Below, one piece after another: positions 10,955-22,985 of a stretch of DNA of 64,000 bases. The stretch lies in NCBI GenBank assembly GCA_964023205.1, contig OZ026833.1, positions 42,687,137 to 42,751,136 on the forward strand. Reading direction: 5' to 3'. The position numbers and the translations under genes are program-made. The stretch is from Lutraria lutraria. Taxonomy: Eukaryota; Mollusca; Bivalvia; Venerida; Mactridae. The notes under the pieces were generated by a model. That model made no database searches and was not told the DNA's origin. It saw only the letters and a program-made list of their open reading frames with translations. The first letter of the stretch is position 1; every line of letters starts with the position of its first letter.

Positions 10955-13000
10955 AGGCCTCAACATACTTACACCATTTCCCATATATTTGCCACAATGT
11001 TACACCATTTCCCCCTTTCTTTGGTACATAATTGGACATAATGCCTCAACATGCTTACACCATTTCCCCAATGTCTTTGGTGCAATGTTGGGATATAAGG
11101 CCTTAACAAGCTGACATCATTTCCCCCTGTCTTTGGCATAATGTTTGGATATACAGCCTCGACAAGATTACACCCCCCCCCCCCCCCCCGTCTTTGACGC
11201 AATGTTTGAGCAAGCTGACATCATTTCCCCCTGTCTTTGGCTTAATGTTGGGGATATACGGCCTCAACAAGATTACACCATTCCCTCCCCCCCCCCCTGT
11301 TTTTGATGCAATGGTTTTGGATATAAGGCCTCTGCAAGCTGACATCATTCCCCCCTGTCTTAGGCACAATGTTGGGATATAAGGCCTCTGCAAGCTGACA
11401 TCATTCCCCCCTGTCTTAGGCACAATGTTGGGATATAAGGCCTCTGCAAGCTGACATCATTCCCCCCTGTCTTAGGCACAATGTTGGGATATAAGGCCTC
11501 TGCAAGCTGACATCATTCCCCCCTGTCTTAGGCACACTGTTGGGATATAAGGCCTCTGCAAGCTGACATCATTCCCCCCTGTCTTAGGCACAATGTTGGG
11601 ATATAAGGCCTCTGCAAGCTGACATCATTCCCCCCTGTCTTAGGCACAATGTTGGGATATAAGGCCTCTGCAAGCTGACATCATTCCCCCCTGTCTTAGG
11701 CACAATGTTGGGATATAAGGCCTCTGCAAGCTGACATCATTCCCCCCTGTCTTAGGCACAATGTTGGGATATAAGGCCTCTGCAAGCTGACATCATTCCC
11801 CCCTGTCTTAGGCACATATATATTTGGACATAATGCCTCAACAATTAAGCTTACGCCATTTCCCCGTATTTAGCACACTGTTGAGATATAAAGCCTCGAC
11901 ATGCTTACACCATTTTCCACTGGGATATAAGGCCTGAACATGTTTACACAACTTCGAACCCCCTGTCTTTGGCACATATTTAGACATAAGGCCTAAGCAG
12001 GCTTTTAAAAGTCACTTCACCCTCTTATGCATAGTGGTGGGACAAAAGGCCTCAGTAAGCATACGTACGCCACTCCATCCCCTAACTTTGGCACAATGTT
12101 CTGGCACAAGGCTTACCTAAACAAGCTTAGTTAGTTAGTTTTTATTCAGGTAAAATGAGTACATGTCACAAGAACAATACAAATTCAAATGTCGACATAT
12201 AATAAACATGTGAACAGTAAAGTGCATAGAAGATGACACATAATCAAAACCATGGATGACACAAAAAGAAGGCATTAAAGCCGACTTATTTCCATTGTGG
12301 TCCTTATAATTTGATCATGTGACACCGGAAAGGCAAATTAATTATTCAATAAATTATTGTATAATTTTAAGTTACATTTTCATAGCACATTGAACAGGTA
12401 AAACTAAAATGTATAATACTGAAAGACAAAATAAAATTTTAAAAAATTAAAATGACCAGAATAAAAGTACTAGACTGTTACAGACTGCATGAAATGATTC
12501 TTTACAGTTTTTTTAAAATGACTTGGACTTTTTATAGATCTGAAAAGTGGTGGTAACCTGTTCCATAACTGGCAGCCATTAAACGCAAAAGATTTCTTCC
12601 CAAAACCCTTAACCCTGGGAATAGAATAACTATAACTATCTCTAAGACGAGTGAAATAAGAGTGTATCTCATTAGTCAATTCAAAATTTTCATTTAAGTA
12701 GCTTGGTGCATTATTATAGTGAATCTTATGTAGGCTACATATATGTATCTTATATGTATCTTAGCTTACCCCATATCTCACTATCATCGATACAGTGTTG
12801 GGACATAAGGCATCAACGGGCATAAATGCCACTTCCCCCTATCGCTTACATAATGCCGGGGCATAAGGTACTTAGCATATACACCATTTTTCCAATGTTG
12901 GGACATAATGCCTCAACAGGTTTACGCCACTTCCTCCTGTCATTGCCGTAACACAATGTTCGGACATAAGGCATCAACACTCAATTCGCATAATGCAGGG
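10955..13000 (+). repeat. 56-bp minisatellite with degenerate flanks and poly(C) tracts
   Basis: Nine almost identical 56-bp units run from 11341 to about 11815; starts of GACATCATTCCCCCCTGTCT are at 11341, 11397, 11453, 11509 and onward. Each unit contains TTAGGCACAATGTTGGGATA and TAAGGCCTCTGCAAGCT. Older, diverged units extend from about 10955 to 11340 and from 11820 to 13000, some with long C runs (11175-11190, 11288-11298). The gradient from homogeneous centre to decayed edges is typical of tandem arrays. Open frames here are by-products of the repeat. Confidence 0.9.
12122..12765 (-). mobile_element. 5'-truncated non-LTR retrotransposon (LINE) 3' end
   Basis: On the minus strand 12679-12470 encodes 69 residues that look like the extreme C-terminus of a LINE reverse-transcriptase ORF: YSYSIPRVKGFGKKSFAFNG, then CQLWNRLPPLFRSIKSPSHF and a KK-rich tail. 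The pattern 'F...G..LWN.LP...R....FK' is common to CR1/L2/RTE-type ORF2 ends. It is followed by a 3' UTR of about 350 bp that ends in an ACTAACTAAC-type tail (plus strand TTAGTTAGTTAG at 12129). AGCTTA occurs at both borders as a likely short target duplication. The insertion interrupts the 56-bp minisatellite. Confidence 0.75.
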
Positions 13001-13617
13001 GTTTATCGGATTATAATATTTAAAACTTAATATTCAATCATGTCAAAACATGTGCCGCGACGAGAGCAAATTGCTTTGGAAAATCTGGTTAAAATTTATT
13101 CATATGTTTACTTATTTTCCTTAATGCTAAATCTAAATGGGGTGTACTACCCCCTCCCCACTGAGTTGATCCCGCGTCCCATTAAGCAAAAAAATTGTGA
13201 GTCCCGCGTCCCGTTTCACCACAGAGTCCTGCGTCCTGTCTAAGAAATGGCCCGAATCTCGTGTCCTATTTAAGTGAGTATTACAGGGCTCAACCTAAAT
13301 TTGGCTTTTTTTCGTAGCTAGGGCCTTTTTGTTAGGGACCATTTTGGTTAACATATGTTAACATATTTTTAAAAAAAAAAGTCAATATTTATAATCTATT
13401 AATGATACAGTTACATGTGTTCTAGACCGCAGCTCTTATATAAAGTATTGTGATGACGACAACGATATTATGCATTGGTAAGTACATTATAGTACATGGT
13501 CATAAAATAGGACATCAATGTCCTGGAAAATAAAAGCCGGTCGACATTCGCGTAACTGTTCTAATTTAATATACTGTTAAGGAGTAAACGACAGACTTTG
13601 TGGTTGTGAGATTAATC

Positions 13618-16600
13618 ATGAGTGCTACGAAACGAGTTGCGGTCGTAAGTATGATTATAAAATTCATAATTTATTTTTTAGCCCGTTCACGTAGTTCTGC
13701 ATGTATACATTTTACATTTATCATCCATGATTTGAAGTAATAAACTGAAAATTGGTCTTTTTGTATTTCGTCAACTATTGAATTGCAATATTATGCATGA
13801 ATCGTCGTCAATGACCTTCGACTTGAGTTTCCGTAGTGACTACTTCGTTAATTGTTTTATCAGGTAGTTTAATTAATTAGTCTATAATATAATTAAGCTA
13901 CCTGTTCATTAATTTGTCATTATGTTAAACACAGATCAGATTGAACAGTTGAACACAGTAGTCAGGTCAGTGTCATGAACCCAAAATAATTATTATTGCC
14001 CTTTGGTGGCTCAAACAGTTATTAATTATTTATTATTTAATTTGATTTATTAGGCACTTGTTTGTTTCATTTATTTTTCAGTGAATGCAATTTGTCTTTC
14101 AGAATATATCTGTCACATTTTGAAAATTAAAGTTTAACTGCGGAGCAAGAGTGTATATACTGTTCCTTAATAATGTATAGCTCTATCAGAGTAAACAGGT
14201 TCGTAGGATGCAACTTCAAATGGGAGTTAATTTATTAATTTTGGCTGATGACCCTGGGTGGGGAGGGAAAAGTATGCCCCCTTTTGATTACCATGACAGC
14301 TGAAATTAATGGGAGTGGGCTAAACCCCCTACAGTAGATTCCTACGGCCCTGATAAATATTATTATTTATTTTAATACATGTTTGTATGTGTTTTTACAG
14401 TCAAAATCTGTTCAAATCTGTCTCTTTTGTCATATTGTTGATTTTTTATATACTCTACATCTAGGTGACTGGAGCTAACAAGGGTATAGGGTTTGCTATT
14501 GTCAGAGGTCTGTGTAAACAATTTGATGGAGATGTTATACTCACAGGTCAGTTTTACATTGATATTGTTGTAGCGGTGTGGTATATTGTATTTACAAATT
14601 GGCTGGGTTATTCACCAGCTCGATTAACTCAGTTGGTAGAGCATCTGACTTGCAAGCAGGAGGTTGCGGGTTGGAGCCCCGCTTCGGGTACATTATTTTC
14701 CTCCTCCTATTACAATATACTTCAAAGCATGAGCAGCCTGGCAAGTGGAAGGGTGATGTTATGGTGTATTAAGGTCTAACATGGACTACAAACACGTTTG
14801 TATATATTCGTGTGACCATTTTAGACCGGTGTTTAAATCAATATACACCATCCCTGCTATACGCTGGCCCTTTTAAGTTTTTAAACACCAAAGCCTATCT
14901 CCTGTGTACAAAATTTTAGCAGCTAATCTAATGATTCTGTTCAAATATTCACACTGCCGCTAGATTGTCTTAAGGAGGCAAGTATGTAACATACTTGTGA
15001 GTGCCTTCAATGCTGTTAAGGAGAAGAAAGAATATAAACTTCGTATCATCCTCCGACTTTCTAGCTGGGCTTCAATCAGGTGTAACAAAATTGTTTGTTT
15101 CTGGTCATCTAACTTACCCTAATTTTTCCCAGCAAACCCTAGACTTAATTGTGCCCGAGGAATAGTACATCTACTTTCTCACCTTTTTTTCACCTTTCTA
15201 CATGCTTTGAAGAACAGCAAAAAAGTCCCCTACTTACCTACCCTATTTTTCATGAGCATGTAACCAGAAACATACAATTTTTCATGCCTTATTCCATATA
15301 CATGTAGGCATTTATCTAATCTTTGTTTCTAGTTTTTTTAAGCTTGAAAACGTGTTTGAGTTTTTATTGCTATTGTACACCTCTAACATGCTAACGTGCA
15401 TCATATCATTTTAGATAAAAGGTTGCAAAAAATGTGACCCTGAGTTGGCAGTTAAAATGCACTGGGGATATCATTCAGATCTCTTTAATGTGCATGCTAC
15501 TGATAAGATTTCTAGGTTAACCTGCATACATGTGTATGTAATGTTGTTTATTGTGTTTGACCATGTTCTGAATTACGACCTCATGTTGGTCCGTATTCTT
15601 CGTTTTTGACCTGCATTGTATATGTTGTTTATTTAGTTTGACCATGTTCTGAATTGCAACCTTGTGTTCTGAAAAATTGGTGTACATGCTTTGATCTACA
15701 AATTTGTCTTAATCATATAATTTTAAAGGGACCAGTTCTTGAACTTAAAGATTTTTTCTTGTCATTTCATGATTATTTGCATTGATTTGCTATAATCTGT
15801 CTGTGACCATTCTTGCTGAGAAACTGTGTTTTATTAGTCTAAGCACAAAGTTCAACTTGATCTCAGTGAAATGAAGAGATTTAGTCAAACAAGTCTTTAA
15901 TGATTTTCGGCCTACTGGAATGTCTTAAAAATCACCTCTTTTAAAAGATACATGTACAGTACAACCTCTGTAGAGCAAGACCCTATGGAAGCTGCAAATA
16001 TTGGCCGTTTGAAAAAAATATGATAGTGGTTTCGAAAACATTTTTCTTGCTATAAAGTATGCACGGGAGGAAAACACACCGGGTTCCTCTGTAATAGAAC
16101 AAACAGAAACTGTTAGGACCAATACATTTATAAGCTTATAGGACTTTAACCAAAATTGAATTAATAACATTTCTAAAAATGCCTTGTGTGAATCTTGGTA
16201 GACATTATATTAATCATGAGATGCATTTGATGTTTATGTAATATTTTGTTATGTTGTATTTCAGCCCGTAGTGAAGCCAATGGTAAAGAAGCCATTGAAA
16301 AGTTAAACAAAGAAGGACTTAAACCAGTATTCCATCAACTGGATCTTAGCGATGTTTCTAGCATTGATAAACTAAAGAATTTCTTACAAGCCAGCTACGG
16401 TGGTTTAGATGTTTTAGTCAACAATGCTGGTATTGCATTCAAGGTGAAGAATTTATTTTTGATATTTTTTATAGATGTTATATTAACTGATAAATATGGT
16501 TTGATTCTAGATAAAGCATGACAACCAGCATAAGGTTTAGTATTTCATTTATAGATTAACAAAAACATTTTCATTCTTTTCTTGACTCTATCTACATGCT

Positions 16601-19600
16601 TTAGCTTTTTGTTGTCACTGTTTTCTCATTACACAGTCTTATCTGTTCTGGACTGGTTCTCAGAAAAGGATTAACAAAGCTAAACCATAAAATTAATTTA
16701 ATTATCAATCATTCCATTCAGATAGATAATAAATGTATATAAACACCTTGACCAATTAAGTGATTTTCTTCCGCATATTGAGATGGGGCTTTGAACAAAT
16801 GGCAGACTTTGTATACTACAGAAAATAGGATGTTGTATCAGTCATTAATTTTGTGATGTTGATTTACTGTTACGGAAATAATGCTGCTAAACAACTACAT
16901 GTGTATGTTCTATAGATGATCAGTGTTCTTTAGAAGACCTGGCGGCCGGCAATATTGCCTTCTACTTGAAAACCTTGTGCCGGCTACTTTTTGTCAATAT
17001 AATAAATATATACCGGTACACACAAAAATAATAATCTGTGAATAATACCTTCTACGGTTTAAATTTAGCCTGTTAGTATGAATATACTTCTGAACACTGG
17101 ATGGTGTCTGTCAAATACTGTCAAGACTTTTCATTGCAGAAATGTCCTTCATGTTTGTCAGTTTCACATTCAGGAAATTCCAAGTATTGCCTGTAACCAG
17201 TCGAGATTAGATGTAGTCTGTCCAGATGTGTCGAATGACGATAGACATTCTTGTTTAGATTACATGATTAGTAAAACAATGACATTGATTTTTTTATGAT
17301 GCAAGACTATTGAAGCTTATTTAGAAAACACAGTCAGCGTCAATGTTTAATTATGAAAACTTCAACATCAGTGATTATAAATCCTATGATAGATGTTTGT
17401 TATACTTTTCGAATTACAGATGGCCGCCACCGAGCCATTTTCAGTTCAAGCTGAGGTTACCATGGCAACCAACTTTTGGGGCACTTTGAATGTTTGCAAG
17501 GGCTTGTTTCCTATACTTAGACAACATGCAAGGTGAGGCTGACTGAGCTGTTAAACATTTTCTGTTCTAAAACTTCCAGCCTGGGATTAAACTGAGAAGC
17601 TGTCCAGCTTACTTATATGGAAGGTCTGTGGTTGGTTCTGTCTGAATGAATGTCTGGGGTTTTCAAATACCCCAGGCTGTTGTTGCTACGTTCAACACCA
17701 ATGAAACCACAGTCCTTCAACTTATTTTATTTTCATGAATTTTTTAACTGATCACAGATTTTTCCAAAGGCTTAAGTACCTGACCTATTGCAGTAAAAAT
17801 GAAATAGTTGTTATAGTTTATACTGTGGAATCATTAAATTGCATTGGGGATTTAATTTTGTGGATTTCGTTGGTTGTCTCATCCACAAAATCAAATCCCC
17901 ACAAATTCAAATGCAGAGATAAGGCATCTTTTTCAAAAATCAAAATTCATGAATTTATGTCCCCACGAAATAGCCACTGTAGTAAAAACCACGAAAATTG
18001 AGCCCGATGAAAATATTTGAAAATACAGTATTTTAATTTATTCTGATCTCATTGCTTTTGTCTAAGGTCCATTAAATCTTCTCATGTTTGGTTTTACTAA
18101 AAGATGTGATCACAAACATACAGTGCAACCTCTCCAAAGCAACACCCTTTGGGAGTAGCAAAGTTATGTTGTTGTTGAGAGGTTTAATCAATACTTGAAT
18201 CGTGCAGTGAGAAAGAATCATGCTGTTGTTGAAGGGAGGTTGTTGCTCAAGAGAGGGCCACTCTGGAGAGGTTGTACTGCATCATATCTAGAAGAATGTC
18301 AGCTATTCAGACTTAATTCGGATGGTCTAATGAAGTACATTGATAACAATGTTTTCTCAATACATGTACATGCATTTCAGAGTTGTTAATGTATCCAGCA
18401 TGGCAACCCAATATGCTGCCAAAAAATGCAGCAAAGAGCTGTTGGCAAAGTTTGCAGCACCTGACCTGAACATGTCCCAAGTTGAACAACTAATGACAGA
18501 GTTTGTTAGGTAAAGAAAAATGTTCCATTGTTTAAAGTACTTAAAAGTATAAAAGCTCTAGACATTAATCATTTAAACAAGTATTTAGTTATGTTACTTA
18601 GTCATTCATGGTAGGAATTTGTTATAACTTACCACAAATGTTAACCATCATTAGACGATATGTCTCGTGCAATACCCATGCCTGTACCTCCATTTTCAAG
18701 GTCAAACTTGGAATTCACAGGTCATAATTTTGTTTTTTTGCCGTGTCCGCTCTGTAACTAAGTCATTCATCGAAAGATTTTGAATTAACTCATGACAGAT
18801 TTTAAACACCACTAGATGATGGGTCGTGTGCAACTCCATAGCTGTAGCTCTTAGGTCCATGCAGCATGCAGGGGTATATTTGTCACCTTGTGACTGCTCT
18901 AGTTGTTCATGTTGCACTAATTTGGTCCATGTATTATTTCAGTTCAGCTAAGGATGGTACGGTAAAAGAGAAAGGCTGGGCGGAATATTCGTATGGGGTG
19001 ACGAAGATTGGAGTAACGTTGATGACCTTTGTTCAGCAGAAAGAACTTAATAAGGACCAGTCCCGTACTGACATTGTTGTGAATGCTGTAAGTTATAGCT
19101 GCAAGCACTAAGAGAATTTTGGTGGTTGGTGGAAGGTGCTATATATTTCAGACCCCAAAACGTTAATTTAGATAACATATTAGTAAACTGTAACAGGGCT
19201 GTAGGAACTGGAGGGGAGCTAATTAATAATTTCAACTGTTATGGTTATCAAAAGGGGCCATACCCCTCGCCCCCATACCCAAATTGCTTTCTACCAACTT
19301 GATTTATGAAGATTTTATTATACTGCGTGTAAGTAGAACTTATTAGAACAAAACAAGAGACATCTGCACAACTTCAGTTAGGAGATAAATCCATTACAAA
19401 ACTCAGGCTTTTAATTTTACTCATGTTATAGTTGTCCAATTATTATCAATAGATAATTTGACTGTACTTAATGTTTTAAAGCTTAGGAAAACAAGTATTG
19501 ACCTTGTGTTCATTTTAATACCAAATGAATCACCTCATATATACAGTCCAACCTATGAATTAAGGCCACCCTTGGAAAAGATAAATTATCACATTAATTG

Positions 19601-20437
19601 ACAGGTGGTTTTTATTCTTATTTCGTTCTAAATAAGCAATGATATTTTTTTTAAAGAATGGCCGTTATTCACAGGGTGGCCTTTATTTGTAGTTGGCTGC
19701 TAACACAGGTTTTACTGTATGCAAGAAAATTAAAATAAGCATCACACACTATAACTTTAAATAATGCAAGCTCAGCAATCATCCATTTTATCCATGCGTT
19801 TGATAGTCTGTGAAATTAAGGTTTGAAATGTGGTTGCCCAAAACTGAAAATTTAACTGCTTTTTATTTGATTTGTTAATGAAAAGTTGGTTGTTCGAATG
19901 AAAAACTGGTTGTCCCGCTAATTTCGCAGACTGTGATATTTGAATGGTATTTAGTAGACATGTAGCTGTGATATATTTTCATTTTACGCTTCAGTGTTGT
20001 CCAGGATACGTTGATACAGACATGTCCAGTCATAAAGGAACAAAGACAATAGATGAAGGTTTGTCTCATTTTGAACTTATTTTGAGATTTCATGTGTTTT
20101 GGAATTTTAATACTGGTAGCTAAAGATGTGTCATTTAATATGCTGGCACTAAATATTGTCAAATTGTGAACCTGGCTTCACTTTCTTTTTTCATCAAGGT
20201 TTAACAGTAGTTAACCCTTGTGCTTAGTCTAATAATCAGGGTCATTTGACTGCTTTTCACGCTATATTGGTACCTTCAGCATATTATAAGTTATCTACAT
20301 ACACTTTGATTTGATACCAACACCCTCACTTCATTTCAGGGGCTGATACACCATTGTACTTAGCAATGTTGCCACCAAACACTACAAGCCCTAAAGGCAA
20401 CTATCTATCTGAGAGGAAGATTGAACAGTTCCCATGA
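13618..20437 (+). CDS. CBR1: Carbonyl reductase [NADPH] 1-like short-chain dehydrogenase
   Basis: Eight exons join in frame to 278 residues: 13618-13644, 14465-14546, 16265-16443, 17420-17532, 18381-18509, 18943-19087, 19995-20058 and 20340-20437 (TGA). All borders are GT-AG. The Rossmann nucleotide motif TGANKGIG is at residues 11-18 and NNAG at 89-92. The catalytic serine lies in VNVSS (139/140), and the YGVTK motif puts Tyr at 194 and Lys at 198; human CBR1 has Ser139, Tyr193 and Lys197 in 277 residues. The insertion between the Ser and Tyr motifs is the extra helix typical of monomeric carbonyl reductases. The C-terminal part has PGYVDTDMSSHKG, matching the family. CBR1 enzymes are cytosolic and reduce quinones, carbonyls and prostanoids with NADPH. 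The short first exon ending after MSATKRVAV is accepted because it supplies the first beta strand. Introns hold SINE and MITE copies. Function is confident; substrate is not. Confidence 0.96.
14568..14705 (+). mobile_element. tRNA-Ala-like SINE, copy 1
   Basis: A tRNA-like part starts near 14615: ATTAACTCAGTTGGTAGAGC (A box), an anticodon arm with loop CTTGCAA, and B-box GGGTTGGAGCCC. It is preceded by GGCTGGGTTATTCACCAG. The same left leader (TGTAGC.GT..TA and ATTGGCTGGG) is present in the inverted copy at 23120-23257, so this is a dispersed element and not a functional tRNA gene. It lies in CBR1 intron 2. Confidence 0.75.
15091..15277. mobile_element. TIR element, TTTGTTTCTGGT family, copy 1
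   Basis: Ends TTTGTTTCTGGT and ACCAGAAACATACAA are inverted repeats. Shared interior blocks (GAGCATGTAACCAGAAACA, TCTACTTTCTCAC/TCTATTTTCTCAC) link it to 41646-41808. There is no coding capacity. It lies in CBR1 intron 2. Confidence 0.55.
15955..16160. mobile_element. MITE of the TACAGTNCAACCTCT family, copy 1
   Basis: It starts TACAGTACAACCTCTGTAGA then GCAAGACCCTATGG and GCTGCAAATATTGGCC, which is nearly the same as the copy at 45223-45329. The right end is not clear because the second half is diverged, so the end coordinate is approximate. Confidence 0.5.
16925..17050 (+). repeat. Dispersed repeat (GGCCGGCAATAT family), copy 1
   Basis: The blocks GGCGGCCGGCAATATTGCCT, TCTACTTGAAA and AATAATAATCTGTGAATAA occur in the same order at 51850-51968. 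The boundaries are approximate and no terminal repeats were seen. Confidence 0.55.
17824..18030 (+). mobile_element. MITE of the GGAATCATTAA/ATACAGTA family, copy 1
   Basis: It starts CTGTGGAATCATTAAATT and ends GAAAATATTTGAAAATACAG. It contains an internal hairpin (GTGGATTTCG... and ...ATCCACAAAATC) and the blocks AAATCCCCACAAATT, ATGCAGAGATAAGGCATC and AAAATTGAGCCC. Further copies are at 32105-32275 (plus, left end shortened) and 42503-42706 (minus). Confidence 0.7.
18119..18280. mobile_element. MITE of the TACAGTNCAACCTCT family, copy 2
   Basis: Left end TACAGTGCAACCTCTCCAAA faces right end CTCTGGAGAGGTTGTACTG. The terminal inverted repeat is about 20 bp with few mismatches. It sits in CBR1 intron 4, about 100 bp upstream of exon 5. 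Confidence 0.7.
19544..19722. mobile_element. MITE of the GGCCACC / TACAGT family, copy 1
   Basis: The left end TACAGTCCAACCTATGAATT faces the right end ACACAGGTTTTACTGTA. The inner blocks AAGGCCACCCTTGG and GGGTGGCCTTTATT are inverted. Related copies lie at 22205-22276, 23268-23461 and 41095-41270. Confidence 0.65.
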
Positions 20438-20685
20438 TGCTACAGTAATTTATGATCTCATTGAAGATGTTTCATATCTTCATTTGGACTAATTTATACA
20501 TGGAATATTTATATCAGCTATGTCCTATTATATGCAATTACTGACAGTGCTTGACTAACATTTTCTTGAGCTTTTACGTAGAACTAACAGCTACAGCTGT
20601 ATACTAACTAACATAGGTTTAATGAGGATTGAATTAGTTCACATTATAATCTCACTTTACATTTTTGCAGAAATATATTCTTTTA

Positions 20686-20691
20686 AATAAA
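20686..20691 (+). terminator. CBR1: Likely poly(A) signal of CBR1
   Basis: AATAAA stands 249 bp after the CBR1 stop codon and is the first canonical signal downstream. Confidence 0.55.
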
Positions 20692-20850
20692 TCTAAAGCG
20701 TTTGTTGATGATTATTTTCATTGAAGTGTGATATAGCTCTTATAAACATAGTCATATTTTTTTGCTACACATCAGCATACAGCGAGAATGTCTTCATTTA
20801 GAGATGTTCATGGAGAAGTACAAATATCATATTACTTTCACCATTCTTGT

Positions 20851-21145
20851 GAGCATTAGTTGTACGGACCTCGGTTTCTGGAGAATGACGTATAACATAT
20901 TAGAATCACACCCTAGAGCTGAGGACTAGTTGTACGGACCTCGGTTTCTGGAGAATGACATATAACATATTAGAATCACACCCTAGAGCTGAGCACTAGT
21001 TGTACGGACCTCAGGTTTCTGGAGAATGACATATAACATATTAGAATCACACCCTAGAACTGAGCACTAGTTGTACGAACCTCAGGTTCTTGAGTATTAC
21101 ATTCTAGTATATCACAGTACGATCACACCACTCAAGACAAGTACT
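20851..21145 (+). repeat. 70-bp tandem repeat downstream of CBR1
   Basis: The unit begins GAGCACTAGTTGTACGGACC and recurs at 20851, 20921, 20991 and 21062. A decayed fifth unit is near 21135. Units 1-3 are nearly identical (TGGAGAATGACATATAACAT, AGAATCACACCCTAGAGCTG). Period is 70-71 bp. Confidence 0.85.
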
Positions 21146-21183
21146 AGGTGTACAGATACCAGGTTCTGGAGAAGTACATACAA

Positions 21184-21335
21184 CACAGGCTACCGGCATG
21201 TGATAACAGCAAAATAAAGTTGAAAAAAAATTTTTTTTTTCACCTTATATATATTATAGAGTATAATACATATAAGGTGGAAATATTTTTTTTTTTAAAC
21301 TTTATTTTGCTGTTATCACATGCCGGTAGCCTGTG
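21184..21335. mobile_element. 152-bp foldback element (complete hairpin)
   Basis: Arms of about 40 bp, beginning CACAGGCTACCGGCATGTGA at 21184 and closing with its complement at 21335, are inverted copies with about one mismatch. The loop is itself palindromic (CACCTTATAT...ATATAAGGTG) and framed by A/T homopolymers. CATACAAC occurs on both sides (about 21177-21185 and 21336-21343), which suggests an 8-bp target duplication with some overlap. There is no coding content. Confidence 0.85.
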
Positions 21336-22094
21336 CATACAACACATTATAATAACACCAATCAGCTGAGAGTTATGTGAACCAACTTCACGTTATAGTG
21401 TGCATTTTCTCCCTTTTGATTTGATTTAAAGATATTGTGTCCAAGGCCAATTGTCCTACACAACTGATTTGAGTGTTTAATGTGAAGAAGTGAGCTTAAC
21501 TTTCTGAGAATAAGGTTTATTCTCATATACCCAGTAAAAGATAAGGAAGACTTGTTAGAAATTCAATTTTTGAGAACAAAAAAACACTCAAATTCCAAAT
21601 TACTCTTTCCTTTTCAAATAAGTTGCATGCATAGGACTGACTGGTAAATATGGATAAGAAGTACAGGTAGAATACTACTGAAGTATCAAGAAACATTTTT
21701 TGTTTGTTTTTCTCTTGAGATGCACGTCATATCAACTGGCATGGCAACTTTTCCAGCTCTTGGAGAGGAAGACCCTGGCTACACCTGGATAGTCATCAAT
21801 TTTCCGTAAGCTAGCCAGACAGCTACCTCATTAGTGAAATTGGTCCCAATTGGGATTGAACAAACACTGATCACTAGTCAAAGACCGTAACCAAGTGACA
21901 ATGGCGCCTCTTACAATCAGTCTATAAAATGCAGGATTGGCATTTGAGAGGCAACAGGTATGTATCCCCAAGACAGTATGACTTAAAATAAAATATTAAA
22001 GTTCATAATTAACATAGTAGTTAGCATACAAAAATAGCCAATTTCAACAAGAAGTTTCACATAAACAACAAACATAGTAATTCAGTTTTTCAAG

Positions 22095-22100
22095 TTTATT
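22095..22100 (-). terminator. PAM16: Possible poly(A) signal of PAM16
   Basis: On the minus strand this reads AATAAA, about 890 bp after the PAM16 stop codon. Other A-rich signals exist between, so the end of the transcript is not settled. Confidence 0.3.
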
Positions 22101-22204
22101 CCATGTAAAATTGTCACGGTCATAACAAAGTAATAATTTTGTTATTATGATATCAAACACACTCTGTTACATATAACAAGAATGTAAAGAAACACAAAGA
22201 GAAT

Positions 22205-22276
22205 ACAGTCAAAGCCTGAGAATAAAGGCCATATTGCCTTTCCCAAGGGTGGCCTTTGTTCACAGGTTTGAGTATA
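22205..22276. repeat. Short GGCCACC-family MITE relic
   Basis: CAGTCAAAGCCTGAGAATAA then AGGCCATATTGCC, TCCCAAGGGTGGCCTTTGTT and CACAGGTTTGAGTATACT are the end blocks of the family also seen at 19544 and 23268. The middle is deleted. It lies in the PAM16 3' untranslated region. Confidence 0.55.
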
Positions 22277-22985
22277 CTTCCAAAGCAATTGACATGTATA
22301 TTTAAGCTACATTCGAAAGATAAACATAAGAAACACACGTTGGTGTATCATCATATTTTAAATAATGTGTTTTATTGTGTGTATTGTAAACTTTCCATCC
22401 TTTTATGTTACTAGTGAAGTAAAATTTCTTTTGATCAATACAACATGTCAGAATATATACAAACAAGTGTTTCAAATAAAGATGAAAAAATTATTCAAAT
22501 CACATTTCTCTCCAGTGTGTAAAAAGGTTGTTTACCGGTACACTAAAAAGACTCATTTTGCACATAACTTGAAAATTCATATACATATAACAGGCAATGT
22601 TAAACCTCTTTAACTGTGAGCTTAAATCTATAGTCGCCTCGGCTTCACCTATGCTTCACCTACCGATGATTATAACTAGATCTATATTGGTATTAAAAAT
22701 CAATCACAAACATGACCCATAAAACAAAATATCAAACCACCCAAAGAAAATATAATGAAGAATATTTAATAACTAATTTGTCTGGTAACAATGGTTCATA
22801 AAAGCCACCTAAATTCCTTCTTTAAAAATTTACCGACATGGGCAGGTCAATAAGAGAAGCCATCTAAATATTATGAACCGTCAACTCATTCAGAACCACT
22901 ATAATGAATCTGTATGAAAATAATGTTGAACAGTCATGTATCAATGATAAACACGTAATTTATGAGTCTAATGTAATGCATGACA

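Noticed and set aside
11103..11423. Gly-rich minus-strand frame of 106 codons
   Set aside because: It is a by-product of the 56-bp minisatellite with C/G runs; the unit is not divisible by three, and the frame covers decayed units only.
14615..14690. Functional tRNA-Ala gene
   Set aside because: Leader and tail outside the tRNA part are shared with the copy at 23120-23257, and the acceptor stem does not close; it is a SINE.
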